A DNA stretch of 64,000 bases, from the NCBI GenBank assembly GCA_021324735.1, contig JAJPIO010000013.1, positions 58,582 to 122,581 on the forward strand, read 5' to 3'. Of this stretch, positions 1-8,616 are shown in pieces. Source of the stretch: Bacteroidota bacterium. GTDB taxonomy: Bacteria > Bacteroidota > Ignavibacteria > Palsa-1295. The notes under the pieces are model-generated. The model had not been told where the DNA came from. It saw only the letters and a program-made list of their open reading frames with translations, and did no database searches. How positions within the stretch are numbered: position 1 is the stretch's first letter; each line of letters opens with the position of its first letter. A program made the translations under genes and the position numbers.

Positions 1-443
1 TGAGAGCCACACCGAGCACATAGAATTTCGGTACGTTCCATACCATAAGAGTCATCGCCTTTTTGCACTACACGGCCGGGTTCGATCGGAGCCCAGAAAC
101 TTGGCCAGCCAGTGCCTGACTCAAATTTCGCTGACGAGCTGAACAATGGGTTGCCACAGGCGGCACAAACGAAAATTCCATTGCCATGCTCGTTGAGCAA
201 TAAGCCAGTGAATGGCCGCTCCGTGCCAGCTTCGCGCATTACGCTAAAGGCTTCCGGCGAAAGTTGCGCTCGCCATGCGGCATCGCTCTTCTCAACTTTA
301 TCATTCGCCTTAGGATACATCGATAGATCGAGACCCGTCGGATTACCCGAAACAGCATTTCCAGAAGTGGCAGGCTTTTGCGCGCATGCTGTGAGTGACA
401 GAAGCGAAATGACAACTACAATCAAAAGACGGCGATATTCCAT
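1..443 (-). CDS. msrB: Peptide-methionine (R)-S-oxide reductase, lipoprotein form (3' end outside window)
   Basis: MsrB repairs oxidised methionine by reducing methionine-R-sulfoxide. Reading the minus strand from the ATG at 443 gives a signal peptide ending in a lipobox (LSLTAC, Cys20), a linker, then MsrB-type sequence: TERPFTG, the zinc-binding CAAC, a GTGWPSFWAPI block, and the second zinc pair CARC close to the window edge. The gene runs off the left end, so the catalytic Cys near the C-terminus of this family cannot be checked. The lipobox predicts a membrane-anchored enzyme exported from the cytoplasm. It is co-directional with rsmI upstream (stop at 482, about 40 bp gap), possibly one transcript. 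Family identity is firm; the export prediction is inference from the N-terminus. Confidence 0.9.
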   Translation of the reverse strand, partial: MEYRRLLIVVVISLLSLTACAQKPATSGNAVSGNPTGLDLSMYPKANDKVEKSDAAWRAQLSPEAFSVMREAGTERPFTGLLLNEHGNGIFVCAACGNPLFSSSAKFESGTGWPSFWAPIEPGRVVQKGDDSYGMERTEILCARCGS

Positions 444-481
444 ATTGTTTATTCCTTCCGATGTATAACTTCCATCACAGG

Positions 482-1210
482 TTATAAGGCCTCATCTTCT
501 TCAACCATAACTTCTTCGACAAGTTCTTCCCCTTTCGCCCGGCCACTAAGGATGACTACGCATTCCCCTTTCACCGATTCCGGGAATCGCTTTTCGACGG
601 AGGCCAAAACTTCGGAGATCGTACCGCGCACGAATTCTTCGTGTACTTTCGTAATTTCACGAGCCAATGCAACCGTGCGTGCGGGGCCGCAGACCAAGCC
701 TAATTCTTCGAGCAGCCGCTTAATGCGGTGTGGTGATTCATAGATAACGACCGTTCGATCTTCATTTGCTATCTGGATGAGCCGCTTACGACGACCTTTT
801 TTTAACGGCAAAAACCCTTCGAAGGCGAAGCGAGTGGTATCCATTCCGCTGGCACTTAAAGCAGCGATCGCTGCACAGGCTCCCGGCACCGGCACGACCT
901 CGATACCCAGTTTGATGGCCTCTTTCACGATCGCCCATGCCGGGTCCGATATGCCGGGAGTACCGGCATCGGTTACGATCGCAACCGTTGCACCGGTCGC
1001 AAGATCTTCCGATAGCTCGACCGCTCGCGATTGTTCGTTGTGGGAATGGTAGCTGATGAGCCGTCGAGGGCGAATGCCGTGACGTTCGAAAAGGACTCGG
1101 GCGTGCCGTGTATCTTCGCACGCCACAATATCGGCTTCCTGAAGCACCCGAATTGCTCGTAATGAAATATCTTCCAGATTACCGATGGGTGTAGCGACGA
1201 GGTATAGCAC
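482..1210 (-). CDS. rsmI: 16S rRNA (cytidine(1402)-2'-O)-methyltransferase RsmI
   Basis: RsmI 2'-O-methylates C1402 of 16S rRNA in the decoding centre using SAM. The N-terminus (MLYLVATPIGNLEDIS) and the TDAGTPGISDP motif at residues 80-90 are diagnostic of the family, as is the P-GACA-I-AL-ASG stretch that follows. At 242 residues it is at the short end of the family and closes with an acidic tail. The start is the ATG at 1210, which places the conserved N-terminus exactly. It is transcribed toward msrB. Soluble cytoplasmic enzyme; no anomalies seen. Confidence 0.96.
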   Translation of the reverse strand: MLYLVATPIGNLEDISLRAIRVLQEADIVACEDTRHARVLFERHGIRPRRLISYHSHNEQSRAVELSEDLATGATVAIVTDAGTPGISDPAWAIVKEAIKLGIEVVPVPGACAAIAALSASGMDTTRFAFEGFLPLKKGRRKRLIQIANEDRTVVIYESPHRIKRLLEELGLVCGPARTVALAREITKVHEEFVRGTISEVLASVEKRFPESVKGECVVILSGRAKGEELVEEVMVEEDEAL

Positions 1211-1236
1211 AAAAAATGTCGATTTTAGTCAGAATG

Positions 1237-1268
1237 CTTGATCGGGCACCCAAAAGTGCCTAATTTTG
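1237..1268 (+). promoter_or_regulatory. Bacteroidota-type promoter candidate in the rsmI upstream gap
   Basis: CTTG at 1237-1240 is followed after 20 bp by TAATTTTG at 1261-1268, matching the Bacteroidota pattern TTTG-N19-TAnnTTTG. A short hairpin (GGCAC-CCAAAA-GTGCC, about 1246-1260) sits between the two boxes and could be an operator. The promoter would fire rightward toward the gene at 1550. The gap 1211-1549 holds no convincing gene: a 77-codon frame from 1300 has no recognisable features. Confidence 0.35.
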
Positions 1269-1549
1269 CAGGGTTGGCCTTATCTATTTACTTGTCCGTA
1301 TGGCACGGTTATTCCACGCTGATGAGCTGACAGTAACGAGTTCAACTACTGGAGCGAAATTCGCATCCCAAAAGAGGGCGAACTTCTATAATCCAATAGG
1401 AAGAGCGGTCGTAAGCATGATCCCTTATTCGCCCTTCGAAATGGCTTGTTATCTCTTTCTCCTGGGGTCTAACAGAGACGCGAGGTTGCAAAACTCCCGT
1501 CCATGGATACGAAGAAATACTGCTTCTCGATAATTAATAGCAAGTCGCA

Positions 1550-2728
1550 TTGGCATCTGTTGTTCGAGTGATCGGTCCGGCGTTTCTCCAGGAGGAGAAC
1601 GAACGAGCATTTCGTAAGATCGAGGAATCGGTACGGCAATATTGCGCTCACTCACGGGACTCGGTCTCACTTATTCGCCGGCCACTCTCCGAAGAGCGCG
1701 ACCATTTTGCACTGGTCTGGTCGCATGGGGTTTCGTTGGTGGCCATGTACCCGTATGGTGGCATTGTACAAGTTTCCAAGACAGGCCGGTGGCAAGGCGA
1801 TGCACCTTCCACTGCTGAGATCGATACATCAAACGGTACGAACCACCCTGCTCCAGGGACCCGCATTTTTTTTGATAACCCCCATGCCACACTCGTAAAG
1901 GCGTTCGCCGAATTAGCGAGCACCTTGGATGGCCTGGTACTGGAACATGCCACAGCGGAAGTGACGAACGAACGTTATTCTACTATACCGCAAGCGGAGG
2001 TGATCGAATCCGCCGAGCCGCGCGTCACCCTTATCGCGCTTTTCACCTCTCCCGTACGTGAATTTCGATCGGAAGAGCCGATCGGCGACCCGAATTTTGC
2101 GATGATGACGCTCGATTATGCCGTCTCGCGAACGATCGTTCACATGCCGAATATATTGCGAGTCGCCGAGCAAAAAGGTGTACAATATACTACGGCTGAC
2201 CTCGAAATACTCGGAGATTCGTTACAGCGTTCTGCGCAATTACATGCCTCGCGTGGGGTCGCGCGAAAAGAAGAGACGATCACAGAAGCGGAACGTCGCC
2301 GAAGAAGATCGCCGCTAAAAAAGTGGGCGTTGCCGGTTGCGGTACTCATTATCGCGATCGTAGTTTATCTGATCTTTTCCGGGCATCCGAATGAACCGGC
2401 CGCGACGGTCGATTCATCTCGAACCACCCCACAAGTATCACATCGGCCCAGCACGATCGTTCTGGAGTTACCGCAGGAAGTCGAGTTGTTCGTATCACCA
2501 AACGTTTATACATCCAGGCTTGAACTGGACCGTGCGTTAGCTCGTGGCGAAGGACAGCGATATCTTCCCGATACCCAACAGGTCATTCAAATGGATAGCG
2601 TTGTTTTTGCTAAGGGTGTGTACGGATACTTTAAGGTAAATGACGTGTGGCGAAAAGGCAAGCTGCTCGAAACACTTCACCCGATCGATACGATACGAAT
2701 CGTCGAATTTCTCGATCCACTTCACTAA
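1550..2728 (+). CDS. Single-pass membrane protein with NERD-like cytoplasmic part and SH3-like tail
   Basis: The family is not recognised. The start is a TTG at 1550; an in-frame TAG lies 12 bp upstream, so the frame cannot extend further, and a GTG six codons in is an alternative. Residues 1-235 are globular; the stretch with DHFALVWSHGVSLVAMYPYG followed by W and an NP...L pattern recalls the layout of NERD (nuclease-related) domains, but the usual catalytic E-x-K is missing. A basic stretch (about 248-258) leads into one membrane helix (259-276). The 115-residue C-terminal part, probably outside the cytoplasm, ends in a beta-rich segment resembling the SH3-like tails of the next two genes. 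It is 15 bp upstream of the next gene, so probably co-transcribed. The NERD comparison is weak inference. Confidence 0.7.
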   Translation: MASVVRVIGPAFLQEENERAFRKIEESVRQYCAHSRDSVSLIRRPLSEERDHFALVWSHGVSLVAMYPYGGIVQVSKTGRWQGDAPSTAEIDTSNGTNHPAPGTRIFFDNPHATLVKAFAELASTLDGLVLEHATAEVTNERYSTIPQAEVIESAEPRVTLIALFTSPVREFRSEEPIGDPNFAMMTLDYAVSRTIVHMPNILRVAEQKGVQYTTADLEILGDSLQRSAQLHASRGVARKEETITEAERRRRRSPLKKWALPVAVLIIAIVVYLIFSGHPNEPAATVDSSRTTPQVSHRPSTIVLELPQEVELFVSPNVYTSRLELDRALARGEGQRYLPDTQQVIQMDSVVFAKGVYGYFKVNDVWRKGKLLETLHPIDTIRIVEFLDPLH

Positions 2729-2743
2729 CTTTTCTTCTCTGGT

Positions 2744-3454
2744 ATGAAACGGTTGGAAGCAAACATAAAGCGGTTATTTTATAGAGTGAATGTGGCTCGC
2801 GCGATGCTAATATTTTCTGCTGCATTTACGATCTTCCTTAGCACGAGCCTCACGGGCTGCACCTATTATATCCCTGCTAAGCTCGAAGCAAGCCGAACGA
2901 GTGATACGCTTTCGGTCGCAATAGGCGGACGGGGTGCCCACCGTTGGGATCCTCGACGAGACAGCCTGATCATCGATTGTCCCGATTGTGAGATCGGAGG
3001 CAGACAGCTTGTCGAGCATTTCGACGATCGCTCAGCAGCGCAATATCTCATTCCTTCCGCTGAAGGAGTGAAGCTTACACTCTACTCACTGGGTCATCGC
3101 GATACGTTAGATCTGCCAGGCACTGGAACAGCAGAAGAACATCCGACCATGCGCCGGCTCGCGACACGACATTATCGCCCGGTTACGGCACCGGTTGAAT
3201 CGAACGCCGAGCAAAAACATACTGTAGAAAATACTGAAACCGTCGAAAAAGCACCGAAAAAGGTTGCGACGATCAAGGTAACAGCCCCCGAGGGGGTGGC
3301 CGTCTATAAGGATAAAACAAAGCGTGAGGTACTAAAAATATTGCCACAAGGGAGTACGATCCCATTGTTAGCACACGAAGGTGATCTTTATTCTGTTACG
3401 GTCGATGGACAAGAAGGCTTCGTTGAAGCGGAAGCCGTACAAGTGCAGGAGTGA
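2744..3454 (+). CDS. Lipoprotein with C-terminal SH3-like domain
   Basis: Secreted envelope protein of unknown function. A signal segment ends in a lipobox (STSLTGC, Cys39). An internal ATG at 2804 would give a more ordinary 19-residue signal; however, the neighbouring paralogue also has its lipobox Cys at residue 39 from its own first Met, which favours the longer start. Residues 60-130 contain an HRW...DSL.I.C..C motif shared with the next gene. A charged linker (about 145-170) follows, then a bacterial SH3-like module (about 172-236: GVAVYKDKTKREVLKILPQG ... GFVEAEAV). SH3b modules usually bind peptidoglycan or peptides; the ligand here is unknown. It lies 15 bp after the previous gene and 18 bp before the next. 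Confidence 0.8.
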   Translation: MKRLEANIKRLFYRVNVARAMLIFSAAFTIFLSTSLTGCTYYIPAKLEASRTSDTLSVAIGGRGAHRWDPRRDSLIIDCPDCEIGGRQLVEHFDDRSAAQYLIPSAEGVKLTLYSLGHRDTLDLPGTGTAEEHPTMRRLATRHYRPVTAPVESNAEQKHTVENTETVEKAPKKVATIKVTAPEGVAVYKDKTKREVLKILPQGSTIPLLAHEGDLYSVTVDGQEGFVEAEAVQVQE

Positions 3455-3472
3455 CTTATCATTTCAAAGAAT

Positions 3473-4111
3473 ATGCTTACGAGGTTTAGGGCATGGGGAA
3501 GTAGATTGATCGAACGGGTAACGCGTTGTGTCCTCGACCTTAAACACTATGCACTATTAACGGTCCTCTCTGCGCTCCTCTTTGGTTGCGGCAGTGATGG
3601 TAATCCCGATGTTTATCATATCGGCCAACACCGGTGGGTAGGCGATTCTATTGTCGTCCATCTTTATCGTACATCGGATTCTCTCGATCGCTTCAGTTCA
3701 CGCAAGCTTACGATCGAATGCAAGTCCTGCAATTTGGTAGAAGATCCGATCGTCACAAGAACGGATAACGAGCAAAATGCTCATATCTATATTCCAGAAA
3801 CTGCACAGGAGATCAGCGCACGGCTACACGTTCACGGCGGCGGCATCGATACTACGTTCATTCAAAAGCAGCGATCGCCTGAGGAAGCGATGAGCTTTTA
3901 CAACCTCAGCCGTCCTCTCATTGGTCGCGTAATGGTAAATAACCTCGCCGTACTCTATCGCGATACAACGCAGGATTCCGTGATGGCGGTGTCGCTCGTC
4001 GGCGATGAACTTAATATCTTTGCCACACACAATTCGTTTTATGAAGTTCATCACCCGAACTTTCAGGCTCCGCTATTTCTGTTAAAAGAAAATGCTGTGC
4101 GTCTTTATTGA
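3473..4111 (+). CDS. Lipoprotein, diverged tandem paralogue of the preceding gene
   Basis: Unknown function. An N-terminal hydrophobic segment ends in a lipobox (ALLFGC, Cys39). The middle part repeats the preceding protein's pattern: GQHRW..DS near residue 53, then L.IEC..C, then an IYIPE motif (IPSAE in the neighbour). The C-terminal about 65 residues (NNLAVLYRDT ... FLLKENAVRLY) look like a worn SH3-like module. This indicates a tandem duplication followed by divergence. It is the last gene of a three-gene rightward cluster and converges on a large protease gene; a hairpin overlaps its stop codon. Confidence 0.78.
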   Translation: MLTRFRAWGSRLIERVTRCVLDLKHYALLTVLSALLFGCGSDGNPDVYHIGQHRWVGDSIVVHLYRTSDSLDRFSSRKLTIECKSCNLVEDPIVTRTDNEQNAHIYIPETAQEISARLHVHGGGIDTTFIQKQRSPEEAMSFYNLSRPLIGRVMVNNLAVLYRDTTQDSVMAVSLVGDELNIFATHNSFYEVHHPNFQAPLFLLKENAVRLY

Positions 4112-4121
4112 CACACAGCAT
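4092..4121 (-). terminator. Terminator hairpin between convergent genes
   Basis: ATGCTGTG at 4092-4099 pairs with CACAGCAT at 4114-4121. On the minus strand the stem is followed by TTTTCTTTT, so it can terminate the subtilase gene ending at 4139. The stem overlaps the stop codon of the plus-strand lipoprotein gene. Confidence 0.6.
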
Positions 4122-4138
4122 CTCTTATGAAAACCCCC

Positions 4139-7129
4139 TTATCGCATAAGCACGATGCTCTTCTCTGAGTGTTCGCCGGATTCGGTATCGATCGTACAAT
4201 GATAGATACCGTTGGGAGTGTCCCGCAATTCGACCTGCATCGCATGTGGTCCGATGGAAAGTACACCATCATACACGTCAGAAACTTCGCGTCCTAATAC
4301 ATCCGTCACGCGAATGCGCACCTGCTCGTCTTGCGACAAAGTAAAGTAAACGAGCGTCGAATTCGAGAATGGATTGGGTGAGTTAGCGATCGAAAGTTCT
4401 GAAGCAGTCCTGTTGCTGTTCGAATGGACTGCCGAACCGCCTACATTATAATCTACAATACCCGATGCATCCGAAACAGCGCTGATCGTGTACGATCCGG
4501 AATTCCCGCCAGCGCTAATAACGCTGCCCCGAGCATTCCACGATGCAGGAGCGGCAAGATATTGAAGCGAATCCTGCGGCGATTTAAGCGTAAAGACGCC
4601 TTGATTTGACGTGATAACTGCGGTTGTTGTCCCTGGCAAGAAGGATACACCATACGGGATGAAACCCGCCGGAGCTTTCGTGTAAAGGCTCCAGGCAGCG
4701 CCGTGAGTCTGCGAGAAAAAGAGACCGGCACTATCCACACTTGAACCATAAGCACGGACCGAAGCATAACCCGTAGAGTTATCCGTCGAGAATCCGACGT
4801 TCATCACGTTCACCTGCTTGTTGGTGCCATTTTGCAATCTGATCGGAATCCAGCTCGCGCCATTGTTCGCCGTATAGTATACCTGGCCCTGGTTCGTGCC
4901 GATCCATCCGTATGTGCCATTCCAGAATGCTCCATTCGTAAAACTATACTCGTTTGGATTTGCGGCAGAAGCAGACCCCATCGTCCAGCTTTGGCCGCCA
5001 TCATTGGAGTTATAGATCTGCCAGCGGCCATTCGATTCGCCTACGATCATTCCGTTATTTGCACTGGTGAAATGAATGCTTCGAATCGGCGTGGAAGGAT
5101 GTGATACATTCCAACTATTACCACCGTCCGCGGTAAACATCACTATCGGCTCCTGAGTGGTCGATGCGCCACCAAACCACGCATGCTGCGCGTCGATCGC
5201 ATCGACCGTTGTTGCTGGATTCGAACCATCATCGATATCGGCAGGGATCGTCCATCCGGTATCGTTGCGGACGGAATATTGGCTGACGAGGATCACCGAG
5301 TCTGTATTTTTTTCGGGATCGTGATAATTCAGGTAGTAACCGAAACCGGCCCATCCGGTCCGCGCATCGACCTGCTTTACACACGTCGCATGCTGTACGA
5401 GCAAGCGGTGTGTCATACCCGACTGCTTGGTAAGCGGCACCTGGATGTGCAGTGTATCGAGGTAATTAGGTCCTGTAACACGGAAATAAACCGGGATCGA
5501 ACCTTCAGAATATTCTCCGGTACGAATGATATCTAAATTCCATGAGCGCGTTTCGAGGTTTCCAATATTACCAAGCACTGTGTTCGGCCACAAGGCCGGA
5601 TAACGTGCATCGTATCCAAGCCACGTATAACCTCCTCCGGGAATGATCTGCGCGGTCAGATTGGAACCACTCGTCGAAAGATTTACGAAATCGACTATAA
5701 GAGAATTCGACGAACCAATATCCTTCAATGTACCAAGTGTATCAGTACCAACCAAGTAGTCCTGAACGGCGAGAAGAGGGTTAGTAGGGGAAGCGATGGC
5801 ATTTGCGGCATTTACTCTGCCATGATACAATAATGTATCCGCATTCGGAATCCGGTCGCATGATTGAATAATGCGCTGCTTCACCGCATCCGGCGAAAGA
5901 TTCGGGTACTGCGACATTACGAGGCCCACAACACCTGCTACGATGGGTCCTGAAAAACTGGTGCCGGCAACACCGTTCTGCGGATCGGTATACTCGTTAT
6001 TCTGGCTGCCCAGATCAGTCGTGTAAATATTGTCGCCGGGAGCATAAACAAGCACGCTGCGACCGTAATGGGTAAAGGATGTCGGCTGACCATTCTTACC
6101 AGTTGCACCAACGGAAAGTACGCCCGGCACGCAGGCGGGATAAAATGGCGTCACATCATTATCCATATGATAATTACCAGCAGAGGCCACACAGACTTGC
6201 CCACGAGCTGTGATCTCCTGCGGGAAAATAGAAGCGAACGGTAATGCTTCCGCGTCGGAACGACCACCCCACGAATTATTGATGACCGCACGCGCGGCAT
6301 GCTGTGCGCAATAGTTCGAGGCCCAATGCAATCCTTCGTAAGCGGCTGTAAGCTGGCCATTATTATCCGAAATTCGAACGGCAACGATCTTGCAATTCGG
6401 TGCTACGCCGGCAATACCAGTGTGGTTATCCGCCACAGCGCCAAAGCATCCGGTGGTCATTGTACCATGTTCTGCTTCACATCCCTGACAGGCTGGTGGT
6501 GTAGCATCGGCTGTTCCGGAGAAGGCATTCCACTGAGCTTTAATATTTGCCTTAAGGTCTTCATGTTTCACATTCACGCCTTCATCGACGTCAGCGATAA
6601 GAACGTTTGAATCTCCCTTGGTCATATCCCACGCGGCATAGACGCGAATACTATCGAGATAATATTCGTCCGCGATGCCCGGATCGTTCGGCATATACTG
6701 CGGCTTGAAAATATAGCGCGGAGATGCGGTCTCGACAAGTCCCGTCTGCAGTAAACGAACGACTACGCCAAGCGGCTGTGCATTCGATGTATAATAAACC
6801 GTGTAAATACGATCGATACCGAGTTTGCGATCGATGGGATCTTTCCAGGCCTCAGGATCGAATTGATCGATCTTGCTTACGCCGATCTCGCGAAAAATTT
6901 TAAGGATCGGATCGTCGACGCGAGCAACGCCACCTTCGGTGGCATGTTCGAGCGGCGGTAAATATCCAGGGCGAAATTGCACGTACACGACGCCCGGTAC
7001 ACGCGCTGCGTACGACGCATTTTCGTTGGCGCTAAGCGTACCCGACTGCTGTGCCCGGGAATTTAGTGAAAGAATTAAACTACAACAGGTCAGTAGAGCC
7101 GCGAGATGGGATGACTTCATACGTAACAC
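4139..7129 (-). CDS. Secreted subtilisin-like (S8) serine protease with T9SS type A sorting domain
   Basis: The catalytic triad is visible: Asp182 (ADVDEGV), His221 (EHGTMTTG) and Ser391 (GTSFSGP), with the oxyanion Asn at 319 (SAGN). An N-terminal signal peptide (about residues 4-26) is followed by a pro-region that probably acts as intramolecular inhibitor. After the protease domain comes a spacer and then about residues 640-880 with repeated W/G-rich blades (AHAWFGG, GWIGT, G.SW) like sortilin/YCF48 beta-propellers. The last 80 residues (NPFSNST ... SEKSIVLMR) form a type A C-terminal domain that targets the protein for T9SS export. ATG 7129 is the first start; ATG 7120 (MKSSHLA) gives a better signal peptide. 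It is one of three S8 proteases in the window. The substrate is unknown. Confidence 0.93.
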   Translation of the reverse strand: MLRMKSSHLAALLTCCSLILSLNSRAQQSGTLSANENASYAARVPGVVYVQFRPGYLPPLEHATEGGVARVDDPILKIFREIGVSKIDQFDPEAWKDPIDRKLGIDRIYTVYYTSNAQPLGVVVRLLQTGLVETASPRYIFKPQYMPNDPGIADEYYLDSIRVYAAWDMTKGDSNVLIADVDEGVNVKHEDLKANIKAQWNAFSGTADATPPACQGCEAEHGTMTTGCFGAVADNHTGIAGVAPNCKIVAVRISDNNGQLTAAYEGLHWASNYCAQHAARAVINNSWGGRSDAEALPFASIFPQEITARGQVCVASAGNYHMDNDVTPFYPACVPGVLSVGATGKNGQPTSFTHYGRSVLVYAPGDNIYTTDLGSQNNEYTDPQNGVAGTSFSGPIVAGVVGLVMSQYPNLSPDAVKQRIIQSCDRIPNADTLLYHGRVNAANAIASPTNPLLAVQDYLVGTDTLGTLKDIGSSNSLIVDFVNLSTSGSNLTAQIIPGGGYTWLGYDARYPALWPNTVLGNIGNLETRSWNLDIIRTGEYSEGSIPVYFRVTGPNYLDTLHIQVPLTKQSGMTHRLLVQHATCVKQVDARTGWAGFGYYLNYHDPEKNTDSVILVSQYSVRNDTGWTIPADIDDGSNPATTVDAIDAQHAWFGGASTTQEPIVMFTADGGNSWNVSHPSTPIRSIHFTSANNGMIVGESNGRWQIYNSNDGGQSWTMGSASAANPNEYSFTNGAFWNGTYGWIGTNQGQVYYTANNGASWIPIRLQNGTNKQVNVMNVGFSTDNSTGYASVRAYGSSVDSAGLFFSQTHGAAWSLYTKAPAGFIPYGVSFLPGTTTAVITSNQGVFTLKSPQDSLQYLAAPASWNARGSVISAGGNSGSYTISAVSDASGIVDYNVGGSAVHSNSNRTASELSIANSPNPFSNSTLVYFTLSQDEQVRIRVTDVLGREVSDVYDGVLSIGPHAMQVELRDTPNGIYHCTIDTESGEHSEKSIVLMR

Positions 7130-7253
7130 AAAGTTCTGTGATGAGACAGGACAATTAGTAGATTGGAAACCGCTGAGCTATCGGAATAAATCGCCCGAAA
7201 CCGGCCACGCGGCCGCTTAGAAAAAGACGAACGACCGTGGCTAAACCTGACTG

Positions 7254-7910
7254 CTAATGAAGATCCGCACGGACCAATTGCCACCGTTCGACATTTGGCT
7301 TCGCATAGGGATGATCGAAGTTGTGAACGCTATCGACGAATTCCACAAGTCCTACACCTGGCGCATAGTAAGAATCCGATGCAAGCACCGATGCGTGCGT
7401 CGTTGGGTACCAATCCTGATAATGATAACAGGAGAAGGTACCCGCCGGGACGGTAACGGGCTCCGCGATACCATGCACGAGGATGAAATCCATAATAGGA
7501 ATACTTTCTGGCGAGAACGACACGGTATCGCCGACACTGGCTGGATACTTCGCGATGCGCCTCGGTGGATCGACCAGAAAAGTGTCATTCCTGTAAAGCC
7601 CATCGCTCCGGTTTGTAAACGCATACGCTACGGTATCAAACGTAAGACCCACGGTACCGGCCTTGGCCTTCAGTACCTTCGGGAATGTGGTTTGAAAATA
7701 CCACGTCTCACCGCCCGCCACTTTCGTCCCGTACACCGGAAGCGTATCCAGTTGTGTAGAAAGTACCGCTCCGGTGGAATCTGTCACCGTTACATTCCCA
7801 ATCCACCTATTGCCGACGGCGAGCGGCATAATGTACATGTTAGAGGCTGGCCCGTTCGAAGAGCTACACCCAACGATAAACAGCAGAAGGCCTAGAAGAT
7901 ATTTTTTCAT
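7254..7910 (-). CDS. Lipoprotein, tandem copy 2 of a paralogous pair
   Basis: Exported lipoprotein of unknown function. The ATG at 7910 is chosen (218 residues): it gives a clean signal peptide MKKYLLGLLLFIVGC with a lipobox, and avoids overlap with the upstream gene ending at 7916. The mature part begins SSSNGPASN and has G.RWIG near residue 35, then a beta-rich domain with a .PAGTF.C...Y motif and an APGVGLVEF segment, ending LVRA.LH. This layout resembles lipoproteins that follow a PVG..W....  pattern, but no named domain is identified. It is 5 bp downstream of its paralogue, so certainly co-transcribed. Confidence 0.85.
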   Translation of the reverse strand: MKKYLLGLLLFIVGCSSSNGPASNMYIMPLAVGNRWIGNVTVTDSTGAVLSTQLDTLPVYGTKVAGGETWYFQTTFPKVLKAKAGTVGLTFDTVAYAFTNRSDGLYRNDTFLVDPPRRIAKYPASVGDTVSFSPESIPIMDFILVHGIAEPVTVPAGTFSCYHYQDWYPTTHASVLASDSYYAPGVGLVEFVDSVHNFDHPYAKPNVERWQLVRADLH

Positions 7911-7915
7911 AACAG

Positions 7916-8563
7916 TCAATGTAATTCGGCTCGTACTAATTGCCAAGTGCGGTCGGGTCCAACGTTATCGTGTGTTCCATCTGGATTAATATACCCCCAC
8001 GCAATAAGCCCTACTCCAGGTGAATAGTAAGAAGCAGGCTCTACGATCGCATCGGTTACATCAGAGCTTCGCGAGTAATAATAGCCACGATATAAATTAG
8101 CTGTGAAAGTACCGGCAGGAACATGTATAAGAAGGTCCGTCGTATCGACCATTATTCCAGACGAATAGCCGTTTCCGTTAGAGTCGAAGGTGTTTGCAAA
8201 GGTGACCACCTCATCATGAGGTAGCGCCGGATACTTTGCCAACCGATAGGCTTTCGAGAAATGTCCGCTATCACAAGTATATAGGCCATCCACGCGATTA
8301 ACGAACCACGCGTGAAACGTGTCGCACACAAACCCAGGTACATTCATATAGTACCACTTCTCGCCATTGACCGTTACCGCTCGCTCTACTCGAAGCGTGT
8401 CCAGATACGTAGATGCAAGAGCGCCCTTCGTATCATAAACATTCACCTCACCGATCCACTCGTTGCCGAGGACCAGCGGCATAATGGATGTGTTAGAGGC
8501 CGGTCCGTTTGAAGAGCTACATCCAATCAAACACAGCAGCAGTAGTACAACAAGCGGTTTCAT
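7916..8563 (-). CDS. Lipoprotein, tandem copy 1 of a paralogous pair
   Basis: Paralogue of the downstream gene. The start is placed at the ATG at 8563, giving the signal peptide MKPLVVLLLLCLIGC. The segment from the lipobox to about residue 40 (CSSSNGPASN, then IMPL, then GNEWIG) is nearly identical to the other copy even at DNA level, while the rest has diverged. It shares the motifs VPAGTF, YYSPGVGLI and the end LVRAELH. The conserved head and diverged body suggest recent duplication with selection on the exported head, or gene conversion. Function unknown. Confidence 0.85.
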   Translation of the reverse strand: MKPLVVLLLLCLIGCSSSNGPASNTSIMPLVLGNEWIGEVNVYDTKGALASTYLDTLRVERAVTVNGEKWYYMNVPGFVCDTFHAWFVNRVDGLYTCDSGHFSKAYRLAKYPALPHDEVVTFANTFDSNGNGYSSGIMVDTTDLLIHVPAGTFTANLYRGYYYSRSSDVTDAIVEPASYYSPGVGLIAWGYINPDGTHDNVGPDRTWQLVRAELH

Positions 8564-8616
8564 GTCCCTTAAGAACACGAACCGCTCGTCAAAGTTACTT
8601 CGTGTGTTAATATTGC

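Noticed and set aside
1300..1533. 77-codon frame between rsmI and the membrane protein gene
   Set aside because: No signal, helix or domain and composition typical of chance frames; not supported beyond being open and downstream of a possible promoter.
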